Shown: positions 45,970 to 55,973, counted from the stretch's first letter. The stretch: 64,000 nucleotides of DNA from Mycetocola lacteus (GCF_003667575.1 NZ_RCUY01000001.1:372001-436000), one strand, 5' to 3'. Notes: generated from the letters alone by a model not told the origin. A program made the numbers and translations.

Positions 45970-46005
45970 GTTGATTTGGTTCCTAAATTTATTCAGTGGA
46001 TCAAC
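45970..46005. promoter_or_regulatory. Candidate ROK operator between repressor and importer genes
   Basis: Two nested inverted repeats share one centre (between 45987 and 45988): TAAATTTA in the middle and GTTGAT...ATCAAC at the ends. This is an A/T-rich block in GC-rich surroundings and lies 38 bases before the GTG start of the binding-protein gene. ROK repressors favour A/T-rich dyads. Confidence 0.6.
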
Positions 46006-46042
46006 ATCGTTCCCACTCCCGGGAACTCGGAAGGACAATGAC

Positions 46043-47338
46043 GTGCCTCTCTTTACTCCCCGAAATACGCGAAGTTCGCGAACCCTGCGAGGGCCTCGGC
46101 GACGACTCCTCACCGGCGCGCTCGCGCTGGCGGTGGCCGCCGGCGTTCTCAGCGGATGCGCCCCGCAGGGCCCCGAAAACGTTCGTTTCTACCTCTCCAA
46201 GCCCGAGGCGATCCCCTATTTCCGCGAGCTGGTGAAAACCTATAACGCCGAGCAGAACAAGATTCACGTGACGCTCGACACGGCGGCCAATCTGCAAGCC
46301 GGCTTCCTGCGCGGCAATCCGCCGGACCTCGGACTCCTGAACTACAACATGGAGATGTCGCGGTTCATGGAGCGCGGGGCACTGAGCGATCTCGGAGACA
46401 TGCCCGAGGCCTCACGCATCCTGCCCGATGTGCAAAAGCTCGTGGATCAGTACGCGACCTATCAGGGCCGCACGAGTGTGCTCCCCTACTCGGTCATGGC
46501 CGCCTCGGTCATCTACAACAAGCAGATCTTCGCCGAGCAGGGCATCGCGATCCCGCAAACCTGGGAGGAGTTCCAGGCTGCCTGCGAGAAGCTCACCGCC
46601 GCCGGGATCACCCCGATCTACGGCACGTTCAAGGATCCCTGGACCGTGGCCCAGGGCTGGTTCGACTATGCGGTGGGCGGCATGGTCAACGTGGCCGACT
46701 TCTACGCCGGACTCAACAAGGAGGGCACCGATGTGGGCGCTCACTCGGCGGTCTCGTTCCAGAAGACCCTGCTGGAACCCACCCAGCGGATGCAGCAAAT
46801 CGCCCAGAAGTACACCAATAAGGACGCGGCGGCCAAAGGCTATGGTGACGGCAACCTCGCCTTCGCCCAGGGCAAGGCGGCGATGTACTTCCAGGGGCCG
46901 TGGGCGCTCGGCGAAATCGCCAAGACCGCCCCCGATCTCCAGCTGGGGACGTTCCCGCTGCCGATGACCGATAATCCCCAGGACCTGAAGGTGCGGGTCA
47001 ACATCGACCTCGCCGCCTGGATCCCCGAGGCGTCCAAGCATCAAAAGGCCGCCCGCGAATTCCTTAGCTATCTGTTCCAGCCGAGCGTGATCGACGACTA
47101 TAACGCCAAGTTCCTCGGCTACGGCACCACCACCGATGCGGCCCCGGTCACCGATCCGCGCATCGTGGGTATGCGCGAGTACTACGACCGTGCGGCCTTC
47201 TACCAGGGGGCGTCCAAGGCGATTCCGCTGACGATCCCCACCGAAAACTACGTGCAGGGGATCGTGCTGGGTGCCGATCCGAAGAGCACCCTGGCCACCC
47301 TCGACGCAGACTGGGCCCGGCTGGCCCTGCGCCGCTAG
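46043..47338 (+). CDS. Sugar ABC importer, substrate-binding lipoprotein (family 1)
   Basis: A 431-residue extracellular lipoprotein. From the GTG with GGAAGGA eight bases upstream, a basic signal peptide (TLRGPRRRLL) ends in the lipobox LSGC. The CUT1-type fold is shown by VRFYLSKPEAIPYFRELVKTYNAEQN, GIAIPQTWEEFQAACEKLTAAGITPI, DGNLAFAQGKAAMYFQGPWAL and a long C-terminal helix region. It should bind an alpha-glucoside, given the GH13 gene three genes on. It is the first gene of a four-gene unit facing the ROK repressor. Confidence 0.92.
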   Translation: MPLFTPRNTRSSRTLRGPRRRLLTGALALAVAAGVLSGCAPQGPENVRFYLSKPEAIPYFRELVKTYNAEQNKIHVTLDTAANLQAGFLRGNPPDLGLLNYNMEMSRFMERGALSDLGDMPEASRILPDVQKLVDQYATYQGRTSVLPYSVMAASVIYNKQIFAEQGIAIPQTWEEFQAACEKLTAAGITPIYGTFKDPWTVAQGWFDYAVGGMVNVADFYAGLNKEGTDVGAHSAVSFQKTLLEPTQRMQQIAQKYTNKDAAAKGYGDGNLAFAQGKAAMYFQGPWALGEIAKTAPDLQLGTFPLPMTDNPQDLKVRVNIDLAAWIPEASKHQKAAREFLSYLFQPSVIDDYNAKFLGYGTTTDAAPVTDPRIVGMREYYDRAAFYQGASKAIPLTIPTENYVQGIVLGADPKSTLATLDADWARLALRR

Positions 47339-47353
47339 GAACGAGGAGACATC

Positions 47354-48268
47354 ATGGCAACAACGACGTTGATCACTACCGGTACTCCGGTGCCCCGGCC
47401 CCCGCGCTCGCGCCGTCGGGTCGAGGGCGTTTACTATCTGTTCCTGGTTCCCACGCTCGTCCTCTTCAGCCTGGCGATCACCCTCCCGGCGATCATCGGC
47501 ATCGTCTCCAGCTTCACCAACTCGATTGGGTTTGGTGACTGGAAATTCATCGGCTTCACCAACTATGTGGCCGCCTTCGGTGACCCGGCGATCCTGCAGA
47601 GCTACCTCTTCACCTTCGGCTTTGCGCTGGTCACCGTGGTCCTGGTCAACGCGCTGGCCTTCCTGCTCGCCGTGGGACTGACCGGCAAGATCCGACTGAA
47701 GACGACGCTGCGCACGGTGTTTGTGGTGCCGATGGTCATCTCGGGCATCATCATCGCGTTTGTGTTCAACTTCCTGTTCTCCAACGCGCTGCCCGCGCTG
47801 GGGTCGGCGTTGGGCATCGACGTGCTCTCCACGAGCCTGCTCGCCAACCCCGATCTCGCCTGGATCGCCATCGTGATCGTCACCGCCTGGCAGGCGATCC
47901 CCGGCACCCTGCTGATCTACATCGCCGGGCTGCTGGCCATCCCCACCGAGGTCTATGAGGCCGCGGACCTCGACGGTGCCAGCCGCTGGCAGCAGCTGCG
48001 GCGGATCACCCTGCCGCTGGTGGCCGGGTACGTGGTCATCAACGTGATCCTCGGCTTCAAGAACTTCCTCAACGCCTACGACATCATCTTCGGTCTGACC
48101 GGCGGCGGCCCCGGCACCTCGACCCGCTCGATCGCGATGACCATTGTCACCGGCTTCACCGGCGGCGACTACGCCTACCAGATGGCCAACGCGACGATCT
48201 TCTTTGTCATCGTCATCCTCATTTCGCTGATCCAACTGCGGATCACCCGGGGAAGGAACACCTTCTAA
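47354..48268 (+). CDS. Sugar ABC importer, permease (MalF-like)
   Basis: A 304-residue CUT1 permease with six membrane helices. The cytoplasmic EAA loop reads IPTEVYEAADLDGASRWQQLRRITLPL near residue 200 and contacts the ATPase. The first helix starts after a basic stretch (PRPPRSRRRVEG). It begins 15 bases after the binding-protein gene and its stop overlaps the next start (TAATG). No ATPase gene is in the operon, so a shared MsiK-type ATPase elsewhere in the genome is expected, as in many actinobacteria. Confidence 0.94.
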   Translation: MATTTLITTGTPVPRPPRSRRRVEGVYYLFLVPTLVLFSLAITLPAIIGIVSSFTNSIGFGDWKFIGFTNYVAAFGDPAILQSYLFTFGFALVTVVLVNALAFLLAVGLTGKIRLKTTLRTVFVVPMVISGIIIAFVFNFLFSNALPALGSALGIDVLSTSLLANPDLAWIAIVIVTAWQAIPGTLLIYIAGLLAIPTEVYEAADLDGASRWQQLRRITLPLVAGYVVINVILGFKNFLNAYDIIFGLTGGGPGTSTRSIAMTIVTGFTGGDYAYQMANATIFFVIVILISLIQLRITRGRNTF

Positions 48269-49128
48269 TGACCACCCTGACCCCGCGTCGATCCGGCAGG
48301 ATCGGCACCGAACGCCCGCGCTGGTCCACCACGATCATCCTGCTGCTGTGTGCGGTGACCGTGATCATCCCGCTCTACGTCACCATCGTCACCGCCTTCA
48401 AAACCACCAGCCAGGCGGTGGATGGCAACGTGTTCTCGCTGCCGGCACCGTGGAGCGTGGACGGATTTGTTCAGGCGTGGAACCTCACCAACGTGCCTCA
48501 GGCGTTTGCCGTCTCGGTATTTGTGACCGCGCTCACCGTGACCGGAACGATCCTGCTGGCGGCGTTTGCCTCCTTCGCGATCGCCCGCAACTGGGACCGG
48601 AAGTTCTTCCGCTGGTCCTTCTTCTACCTGCTGGCGGCGATGTTCCTGCCCTTCCCGGTGCTCGCGCTGCCGCAGATCCAGCTGACCGGATTTGCCGGAC
48701 TGGATAACCCTGTCGGCGTCGCGATCCTGCACATCATGTTCCAGCTGAGCTTCAGCGTGCTGCTGTTCACCGCGTTTCTGCGCTCGATTCCGATTGAACT
48801 CGAGGAGAGCGCCCGGATCGACGGCGCCTCCACCTCCCAGGTGTTCTGGAAGCTGATCTTCCCGCTGCTAGCCCCGATGAGCGCAACCGTGGGCATCTTC
48901 GCGTTCCTCGCCTCGTGGAATGACTTCATGATGCCCTCGCTGATCACCTCGGATCCGGCGATGCAGACGCTCCCGGTGGTCCAGTCGATCTTCCAAACCC
49001 AGTTCAGCAACAACTACAACGTGTCCTTTGCCTCCTACCTGATGGCCATGGCCCCGGCGATCATCGTCTACCTCTTCACCCAGCGCTGGGTGATGGCGGG
49101 CGTGACCCAGGGCGCGGTCAAGGGCTAA
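48268..49128 (+). CDS. Sugar ABC importer, permease (MalG-like)
   Basis: A 286-residue CUT1 permease with six helices. Its EAA loop is IPIELEESARIDGASTSQVFWKLIFPLLAP and the C-terminus is the usual QRWVMAGVTQGAVKG. It overlaps the preceding permease stop by one base, so both subunits are made in step. It forms the channel with the MalF-like partner. A short gap of 21 bases leads to the GH13 gene. Confidence 0.94.
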   Translation: MTTLTPRRSGRIGTERPRWSTTIILLLCAVTVIIPLYVTIVTAFKTTSQAVDGNVFSLPAPWSVDGFVQAWNLTNVPQAFAVSVFVTALTVTGTILLAAFASFAIARNWDRKFFRWSFFYLLAAMFLPFPVLALPQIQLTGFAGLDNPVGVAILHIMFQLSFSVLLFTAFLRSIPIELEESARIDGASTSQVFWKLIFPLLAPMSATVGIFAFLASWNDFMMPSLITSDPAMQTLPVVQSIFQTQFSNNYNVSFASYLMAMAPAIIVYLFTQRWVMAGVTQGAVKG

Positions 49129-49149
49129 CCGTTCAACCGAAAGGAAACC

Positions 49150-50838
49150 GTGTCTACTCCGACCGAAACCGTATTTGACCGCACCGGCGAGGCCGCACCG
49201 TGGTGGCGTCAGGCCGCGGTGTACCAGATCTATCCGCGCAGCTTCGCCGATTCCAACGGCGATGGACTCGGGGACATCCCCGGGATCACCTCGCGCGCCG
49301 ACTATCTGGCCGAGCTCGGGATCGACGCCGTGTGGCTGAGCCCCTTCTACCCCTCGGCTCTTGCCGACGGAGGCTACGACGTGGCCGACTACCGCAACGT
49401 GGATCCGCGCCTGGGCACCCTCGACGACTTCGACGCGATGGTCTCGGCCCTGCACGCACGCGGCATCCACGTGGTGGTGGACATCGTCCCCAACCACACC
49501 TCCGACCAGCACGTCTGGTTCCAGGAGGCGCTCGCGGCCGGACGCGGATCCGCCGCCCGCGAGCGCTATATCTTCCGCGAGGGCACCGGCGAGAATGGCG
49601 ACCAGCCGCCCGCGGACTGGGTGTCGGTCTTCGGTGGTCCCTCCTGGGAGCGCGTCGCGGACGGTCAGTGGTACTTCCACCACTTCGCCACCGAGCAGCC
49701 CGACCTTAACTGGCGTCACCCCGAGGTGCGCGCGGACTTTGTGAAGACCCTGCGATTCTGGTCGGACCGGGGTGTGGACGGCTTCCGGATCGACGTCGCC
49801 CACATGCTCACCAAGGATCTCTCCGACCCGCTGCCCAGCCAGGCCGAGCTCGACGCGCTGCCCCAGGATGGTAACCACCCGATCATCGACCGTGACGACG
49901 TGCACGAGGTCTATGCCGAATGGCGCGAGGTGTTCAACTCGTATGATCCGCCGCGCACCGCGGTGGCCGAGGCCTGGGTGCACCCCTCGCGGGTGCCGCT
50001 GTACGCGAGCCCGAAGTCCCTCGGTCAGGCGTTCAACTTCGATCTGCTGGAGGCCGACTTCGACGCCGAGGAGTTCCGTCGGATCGTGACCGACAACCTG
50101 GCCATTTCGGCCACGTCGGGATCCTCGACCACCTGGGTGTTCTCCAACCACGACGTGGTGCGTCATGCCACCCGCTACGGGCTGCCCCGTACCGAGCGTG
50201 GTGCGGATGGACGACCGCTGCACAAGCACGGATCGCAGTGGCTGCTCAGCGGCGGCACCGACCCGGTGGTCGACACCGCGGGTGGGCTGCGGCGAGCGCG
50301 CGCGGCGAGCCTCTTCCTGCTGGCGCTGCCCGGGTCCGCCTACATGTATCAGGGTGAGGAGCTGGGGCTGCCCGAGGTTGCGGACATTCCGGCCGCCGAT
50401 CGTCAGGACCCCACCTTCTTCCGCACCCAGGGGGCCGAGATTGGGCGCGACGGCTGCCGGGTTCCGCTGCCCTGGACCGAGTCCGGGCCGTCGTTCGGGT
50501 TCGGGGAGGCCGGCGCACACCTGCCCCAGCCCGCGTGGTTTGGCGAGTATGCGGTCTCCCGCGAGTCCGCCGATCCGCACTCGACCCTGAGCCTGTACCG
50601 CCGCGCCCTGGCCCTGCGTCACGAGCTACAGACCGCGGAGGAACTGGAGTGGTTGGAGACCGGACGCGCAGATGTACTGGAATTTGTGCGTCCCAACGGC
50701 TGGCGCGTGATCACCAACTTCGGTACCGAGCCCTACCCACTGGGACCGGACACGGTCGTCCTGACGAGCTCGGACCCGGTGGATACCGCCCTGACCGAGG
50801 TGCCCGCCGAGACGACCGTGTGGATCGCCGCCCGCTAG
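49150..50838 (+). CDS. GH13 alpha-glucosidase (oligo-1,6-glucosidase/maltase type)
   Basis: A 562-residue cytoplasmic enzyme that hydrolyses alpha-glucosidic bonds of short oligosaccharides. The four GH13 regions are present: DIVPNH (about 111-116), GFRIDVAH with nucleophile D215, VAEAWV with acid/base E274, and FSNHDVV with D335. The QIYPRSFADSNGDGLGDIPGI opening is typical of alpha-glucosidases and trehalose/sucrose hydrolases. There is no signal peptide, so sugar is imported intact by the upstream ABC system. The GTG start has AAAGGA upstream. Linkage preference is not fixed by the visible motifs. Confidence 0.95.
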   Translation: MSTPTETVFDRTGEAAPWWRQAAVYQIYPRSFADSNGDGLGDIPGITSRADYLAELGIDAVWLSPFYPSALADGGYDVADYRNVDPRLGTLDDFDAMVSALHARGIHVVVDIVPNHTSDQHVWFQEALAAGRGSAARERYIFREGTGENGDQPPADWVSVFGGPSWERVADGQWYFHHFATEQPDLNWRHPEVRADFVKTLRFWSDRGVDGFRIDVAHMLTKDLSDPLPSQAELDALPQDGNHPIIDRDDVHEVYAEWREVFNSYDPPRTAVAEAWVHPSRVPLYASPKSLGQAFNFDLLEADFDAEEFRRIVTDNLAISATSGSSTTWVFSNHDVVRHATRYGLPRTERGADGRPLHKHGSQWLLSGGTDPVVDTAGGLRRARAASLFLLALPGSAYMYQGEELGLPEVADIPAADRQDPTFFRTQGAEIGRDGCRVPLPWTESGPSFGFGEAGAHLPQPAWFGEYAVSRESADPHSTLSLYRRALALRHELQTAEELEWLETGRADVLEFVRPNGWRVITNFGTEPYPLGPDTVVLTSSDPVDTALTEVPAETTVWIAAR

Positions 50839-50849
50839 TACCCCACGCA

Positions 50850-50887
50850 AAAACCCGCGGTGTCGCGTTCGAGACACCGCGGGTTTT
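50850..50887. terminator. Bidirectional terminator
   Basis: A perfect 15-bp stem AAAACCCGCGGTGTC / GACACCGCGGGTTTT with an 8-base loop ends the GH13 operon and the convergent surface glycosidase gene. Confidence 0.95.
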
Positions 50888-50940
50888 ATGTGTGAGACCG
50901 GTGCCGGTGCGGTGCCCGTGCACCACACCGGCATCGGTCC

Positions 50941-53900
50941 CTAGGCGCTGCGACGACGGCGCAGCACGCCGATCCCCAAGAGGAGCAGCAGGACCGCGAG
51001 GCCGCCGGCGATGAGCGGGTTCACACCGGTGTGCGCGAGTCCACCGCCGGCACCGTGCTGGCCGGCCCCCTGCGCGCCGACCCCCTGCGCGCCGTTCGTC
51101 GGTGAGGCGGAGACGCCCGACCCGGCGGTCGCGCTCGGCTCGGCGGAGGTGGTTGGCCCCGAGGGTGTGCTGGGTTCCCCGGAGGGGCTCGGGCTCGCCG
51201 TGTTTCCCGGTCCCTCGGCCACCACCAGGTCGGCCCGTGCCTCGAGTGTGCCATCGGAAACCACCAGCATGTGCGCCCCCGCGGGAGTATCCCCGGGGAT
51301 CGTCACCGTGGTGTCAAAGGCACCCGCCTCGTCGGCGGTGACCGTCCCGACCTCAACCGGATCCGAGTGCAGCGTCAGAGTAAGCGCGGCACCGGCACCG
51401 AATCCCGCACCGCTTACGGCGATTTTCGCGCCGGGCACGATTCGGTCTGCCCGAATGGTGACGCTGGGCGTCCCGGGCGCTATGGAACACGTGGCCAGCC
51501 CCACCGTCTTCCCGGTGGGGGCCGGAATCACCGGGCAGATGCTCGGGTCCGCAACCGCCGGGCCGGACACGTGAATGTCCTCTCCAACGATAGCCGCGTC
51601 AAATCGCTTGCCCATCCAGCTCACCCCCGAGACGCCACCGGCACTGTGTCCCAGTCGCACAAACGAGGGATCTCCCAGATCGGTGCGCACACCATTGGCG
51701 AGGAACACGTTGTCGATCAGGTTGGAGATGCCAAACAGGGAGGGTCGCACGCCGCGCGCACCCACCGGCTTACCGATTGCGCCGGTTTCATAGTAAACCT
51801 CGGCAAACAGTCCCGAGCTGGTCATATCGCGAGTCAGCGAGTGGATGATCACCTCGGCCTCGTCCGCCTCCCGCGGCGCTCCCCCATCCAGCAGGCCGTA
51901 AACCATCAGCTGGGCATCCGGAGCCTTGATGGCAAACTTACCCAGTCCCGCCAGCTGCTTATTCTCGCTGAAGTCATCCTCGAAGCGTTCGCGAACCTTG
52001 GCCCGATACTCGGGGGCGAGGTCCTCCATCACCAGCGCGGTGGTGGTGTAGAACGACCATCCCGGATCCACCCACTGTCCGTGTTCGTTGCGGTACGGTC
52101 CGCCCTCGCCCTGGTCCGCCTGCGGAGGTCCGGATCGGGTGGGGTCGAGATAAACCTTCTGCACGGTGGCCCAGGTCTTGCCGTTTTTATCGGCCGTGGT
52201 GGGGAAGAACCACTCCTCATAGTTGCGGGTGAGTTCAGGCCGCCATGCGTTCCACGTGTCGGCATCGGCCGTGTGACCAAGCTCGGTGGCGATCTGCGCG
52301 GCAAAGCGCAGGTCGAAGATGAGCGAGGCCACAAACTCGCTGTCGCGCTCGTCCAGATAGTTGTGTCCGTGCAGCACCCAGCGCATGTTGTTTTTCTCCC
52401 AGGCCAGGTGGATCTTCAGCGCCTGATAGATGCTCTCAAGCTTGTCTCTGTCGCCGGTGGCCTGGTAGAGGATCCAGGCCGTCTGCGCCTTGCGCGAGGG
52501 CAGGGATTCACCGCCCAGCTCACCGTACTCGTAGGCGTCGGGAGCAACCTGGTCATTGACCAGTGCCATCATTCCTTGGAAGGAGGCCCAGGCGTTTTCG
52601 GGATCGGTCTGCACCAGCTGCTGCATGCCCAGCAGCGAATCCCAGCTCGCCACGTTGCGGGTGCCCGGGGTTCCGTTCATCCACATCGAGGGTTTGCCGG
52701 TGCCCAGCTGAGCGAAGTTGTTGCCGGTTTCGGGGGTTGCCGGCAGCACATTCATCTCCAGGCCGGCCCACGCCTGCAGGTAGAAGTGACGCACCTGCTC
52801 GGGCGTGATTCCGCCGGGGGCCACGCGTTCGATTCCAAAGTTGCCCACCATCGGGACGCGGGCCAGATAGTCATTCCAGAACGCCGTCCAGTGGGAGTGG
52901 GCCGATTCGACGGTGTTGCCGGTGATTGCGGCCACCGCGGCGGCGGAAGCCACTGCCGGTGCCGGGTGCTGTGCATCGCGGATCGCCCAGCTGGCACCGA
53001 TCGAGTAGCTGCCCGACTCGGGCAGGGTCGCACCCCAGTAGCGTGAACCCGCATCGGGGGTTTCGGTGCCCTGGCGGCCAAAACGCAGGGCCGATTCGGA
53101 CTCGAAGAACCGAACCTCCGCGGCGGCGGGGAAGACGATGGCGACGCTCGCGTCCTTACCCTCCACGCTCAGCACTCGGCGACTGGCATCGTAGACTCCG
53201 GTACCCGAGATGGCCCCGGCAACCACCGGCTGCGCCCCGGGGACGCTGCCGGTGACGGTCCGGGTGAACGCGTCGATACTGGCGGAGTCAAAGCGGTCAC
53301 GGGTGCGAATTTCGCCGCCGAAACCGGTGTATTTCGCCGCATATCCGAGCTCGGTTGGGTCCCAGGATGGGTTCGCGCTGCGTGCGGTCTTGAGGAGTGC
53401 CGAGCCCGGGTGGATGCTCAGCCGTTCAAACGTGGTGTGGGTGCCGGCTGTGCCGCGACCCACCTGGAAGAGCTTGACGTAGAAATCGGTGTTTCCGCTC
53501 CAGCCGGTAACCCCGGCCAGGTCATATGACAGCTCGCCGGAGGCGGTGGAATCGGGCTGGAGGGTGATGTCGTCTCCGGTGAGGGAACGGTTCACCTTGA
53601 GAGCCCAGGCACCGGAATCGGCGGCAACCCTGAGGGTGAGAATCGGGTTCTCGGTGACGTTGATCGACACCGATCGGGCACGATACCCCCAGTCTTTCCC
53701 GGGCAGGGTCAGGGTGGCCCCGCGCGCCCCGGCGCTCAGCGTGGTGCTCGCGCTGCTGTGTGACCAGGCAGCCACCGACCCGGCATCAAACGGGTCAGTG
53801 AGACCGCCGGGCTCTCCGGGGGTTGAACCGGCCTCGGTCACGATCTCGGCCGCGCTAAACACCGTGGTCGCCGGGGCACCGGGGCCACCGACGGCAAAGA

Positions 53901-54660
53901 ACTTGAGGGTAAAGGTGGTTACTCCACGCCAGCCGGTTGCGGTGGTCAGATCGAAGCTCTGGGTCCCCGGAGTCGTGATGTCATCGGCGTGCAGTTTGAT
54001 ATCGTCCCCGCCGGGTGCGGCGACCTTCACCGCCCACTTTCCTCCGGTCTCGGGCACGCTCACGGTGAGGTGTGACTGCTCACGCAGATCAATCGTCACG
54101 CGCTGTTCCAGGTCGCCCCAGTAGTCACCGCTGGCCGCGGTGGTGAGTGCAACCGCGCCACCAGGACGATCCTCGGCGGTGAGTCGTTTGAGGACCCAGG
54201 GGCCGGCGGGAGCCGTCACGCTGGAAAAGTCGGCGTGATATCCGGTGGGGATCTCGGGTTCGGTGCCCGGCTCGGGCTGGGCGTCCGGCCCGGGCTTGAG
54301 GAACGTCTGCATCAGCCGGTCCGAGCGCACCGCGGTGTCGTGGGCGTAGAACCCGGTGGAGAGCGGGAGGTCCACGCCGGAGTTTTGTTCCAGCTCGCTG
54401 CCGTTGCCGTCGAAGTTGTAGGGGTTCAAAACCACCCGGGACTGGGGAACCGAGAGCCAGCGCTGCTGGGTGGGTGAGCTATCGGCCAGCTCATCGAGGG
54501 TGGGTGCGGCAACCGGCGAGGTTCCGGGAACCGCCGCAGCGACGGGACCGGTCGGCGGACCGGGGACTGCGACGGCGGGTATGCCGGGCAGTGCGAGGGC
54601 GCTGGCGACCAGGGTCAGGCCGAGGGTGGCCGCCCCCAATCGCACGGGGATGCTCTTCAT
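50941..54660 (-). CDS. Cell-wall-anchored six-hairpin glycoside hydrolase (GH63/MGH1-like) with LAHTG signal
   Basis: A 1239-residue secreted enzyme. After the signal peptide and a Pro-rich segment comes QQRWLSVPQSRVVLNPYN. Two similar ~125-residue beta-sandwich units follow, at about 170-285 and 300-430 (QSHLTVSVPETGGKWAVKV and NPILTLRVAADSGAWALKV). The catalytic part, about 560-1010, has the six-hairpin fold of GH63/mannosylglycerate-hydrolase-type enzymes (WDSLLGMQQLVQTDPENAW, GGESLPSRKAQTAWILYQATGD, HNYLDERDSEF). An Ig-like domain, a Ser/Pro stalk, LAHTG, a helix and RRRRSA end it. Start and AAGGAGCC site are clear. The LacI operator upstream ties it to the GH130 operon, so a mannose-containing glycan is the likely substrate, which is an inference. 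Confidence 0.85.
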   Translation of the reverse strand: MKSIPVRLGAATLGLTLVASALALPGIPAVAVPGPPTGPVAAAVPGTSPVAAPTLDELADSSPTQQRWLSVPQSRVVLNPYNFDGNGSELEQNSGVDLPLSTGFYAHDTAVRSDRLMQTFLKPGPDAQPEPGTEPEIPTGYHADFSSVTAPAGPWVLKRLTAEDRPGGAVALTTAASGDYWGDLEQRVTIDLREQSHLTVSVPETGGKWAVKVAAPGGDDIKLHADDITTPGTQSFDLTTATGWRGVTTFTLKFFAVGGPGAPATTVFSAAEIVTEAGSTPGEPGGLTDPFDAGSVAAWSHSSASTTLSAGARGATLTLPGKDWGYRARSVSINVTENPILTLRVAADSGAWALKVNRSLTGDDITLQPDSTASGELSYDLAGVTGWSGNTDFYVKLFQVGRGTAGTHTTFERLSIHPGSALLKTARSANPSWDPTELGYAAKYTGFGGEIRTRDRFDSASIDAFTRTVTGSVPGAQPVVAGAISGTGVYDASRRVLSVEGKDASVAIVFPAAAEVRFFESESALRFGRQGTETPDAGSRYWGATLPESGSYSIGASWAIRDAQHPAPAVASAAAVAAITGNTVESAHSHWTAFWNDYLARVPMVGNFGIERVAPGGITPEQVRHFYLQAWAGLEMNVLPATPETGNNFAQLGTGKPSMWMNGTPGTRNVASWDSLLGMQQLVQTDPENAWASFQGMMALVNDQVAPDAYEYGELGGESLPSRKAQTAWILYQATGDRDKLESIYQALKIHLAWEKNNMRWVLHGHNYLDERDSEFVASLIFDLRFAAQIATELGHTADADTWNAWRPELTRNYEEWFFPTTADKNGKTWATVQKVYLDPTRSGPPQADQGEGGPYRNEHGQWVDPGWSFYTTTALVMEDLAPEYRAKVRERFEDDFSENKQLAGLGKFAIKAPDAQLMVYGLLDGGAPREADEAEVIIHSLTRDMTSSGLFAEVYYETGAIGKPVGARGVRPSLFGISNLIDNVFLANGVRTDLGDPSFVRLGHSAGGVSGVSWMGKRFDAAIVGEDIHVSGPAVADPSICPVIPAPTGKTVGLATCSIAPGTPSVTIRADRIVPGAKIAVSGAGFGAGAALTLTLHSDPVEVGTVTADEAGAFDTTVTIPGDTPAGAHMLVVSDGTLEARADLVVAEGPGNTASPSPSGEPSTPSGPTTSAEPSATAGSGVSASPTNGAQGVGAQGAGQHGAGGGLAHTGVNPLIAGGLAVLLLLLGIGVLRRRRSA

Positions 54661-54745
54661 TGGGCTCCTTCACGGGCACGACGCTACGGTGCGCCGGCCG
54701 GGTCGATTCGTGGTTCGGATACTGCGACACGCGATCACGCGCATC

Positions 54746-54761
54746 ACCGAAACGTTTCGGT
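54746..54761. promoter_or_regulatory. LacI-family operator upstream of the surface glycosidase
   Basis: ACCGAAACGTTTCGGT is a perfect 16-bp palindrome with the central CG typical of LacI/GalR sites. The same sequence occurs before the importer operon. It lies 86 bases before the glycosidase start and may also cover the repressor's own promoter. Confidence 0.88.
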
Positions 54762-54912
54762 AAACGGACGATAGCAGGACGATCGACCGGAAACAAGGAA
54801 TTTGCCCGACTTCCCTCCCGGAGACCACGATCTCCCCCGACGGGGCCTCACAATGGTTTAGAGTCAAAACCGTCGGCATCACGGCGGATGCGCGATACGA
54901 AGGAGGACTCGG

Positions 54913-55935
54913 ATGACGCGTCGGGTCACGATCAACGATGTGGCCGCCCAGGCAGGAGTCGCGATCAGCTCGGTTTCCAGCGCGCTCAATGGCCGCCCCG
55001 GAGTCTCCGATGCCACGCGCGAGAAGATCCTTGCGGCGGCCGATGATCTGGGCTTTGTCCCCTCGGTACGCGGACGCAGTCTTGCCGGAAAAAAGACGTT
55101 CTCGGTCGGCCTAGTGGTCCACCGCGACCCCGACGTCCTGGAGCTCGATCCGTTCTTCGGCGGGTTCATTGGCGGCATCGAGTCCTATATCGACGCGCGC
55201 GGTTTCGCACTCGTACTGCAGACCAGTCCGGGGGCCAACGAGGTTCTCGAACGCTATCGTCGGCTGGCGGCCGGCCGCCGCGTGGATGGGGTATTCCTCA
55301 ACGAACTCGAGGTGGATGATGCCCGCGTCCCCGCGGTCCAGGACCTCGGCCTACCCGCCGTGAGCATTGGTGCCGATGAGGATTTCCCGCTCCCCAGCGT
55401 GCGCCAGGATCACCGCCCCGGCATCGACGCTCTGGTTGAACACCTCGCCCGGTTGGGGCACACCCACTTTGCCTTCGTGGGGGGCCCGCCGCGTTTTGTG
55501 CACTCCCGCCAGCGCGAACGAGCCTGGCGAGACAGTCTGGGTGCACGAGGCATCGAGGCCGGTCCGGTCGCCGACGGAGGTTTCACCTACGAGGGCGGTA
55601 TCGAGGCCGCCAAGATCCTACTGGCCAACCGCGTGCGCCCCACCGCGGTGGTCTGCGCAAACGACCTCAGCGCGATGGGATTCATCGCCCAGGCTCAGCA
55701 CCTGGGCTTCGATGTCCCCGGAGATCTTTCGGTGGCCGGCTATGACGGAATCCAGCTGGGGGCCTATCTTCGCCCGACGCTGACCACGATTCAAACCTCA
55801 CCCAACCAGATTGGTTTTGAAGCGGCCCGCCTTCTCCTGCAGGCGATAGATGGCGAACCCACCGTCGATGTGAACGTTCCCGCAGCCGAACTGGTGATCC
55901 GGAATTCCACCGGCCCGGTTCCCACCTCCGCCTAA
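54913..55935 (+). CDS. LacI/GalR-family transcriptional repressor
   Basis: A 340-residue repressor. The N-terminal HTH reads VTINDVAAQAGVAISSVSSALNGRPGVSDATREKI, with the hinge helix RSLAGKK instead of the usual AR(S/T)L run. The periplasmic-binding-protein-like sensor domain includes FFGGFIGGIESYIDARGF and VCANDLSAMGFIAQAQ. A strong GGAGG site precedes the ATG. It lies between the divergent glycosidase gene and the importer operon, both of which carry its presumed operator. The inducer is probably the imported oligosaccharide or a product of it. Confidence 0.95.
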   Translation: MTRRVTINDVAAQAGVAISSVSSALNGRPGVSDATREKILAAADDLGFVPSVRGRSLAGKKTFSVGLVVHRDPDVLELDPFFGGFIGGIESYIDARGFALVLQTSPGANEVLERYRRLAAGRRVDGVFLNELEVDDARVPAVQDLGLPAVSIGADEDFPLPSVRQDHRPGIDALVEHLARLGHTHFAFVGGPPRFVHSRQRERAWRDSLGARGIEAGPVADGGFTYEGGIEAAKILLANRVRPTAVVCANDLSAMGFIAQAQHLGFDVPGDLSVAGYDGIQLGAYLRPTLTTIQTSPNQIGFEAARLLLQAIDGEPTVDVNVPAAELVIRNSTGPVPTSA

Positions 55936-55973
55936 TTTCCTCCTTGCGCCGCCCGGCCCGGGCATGCTAAACC

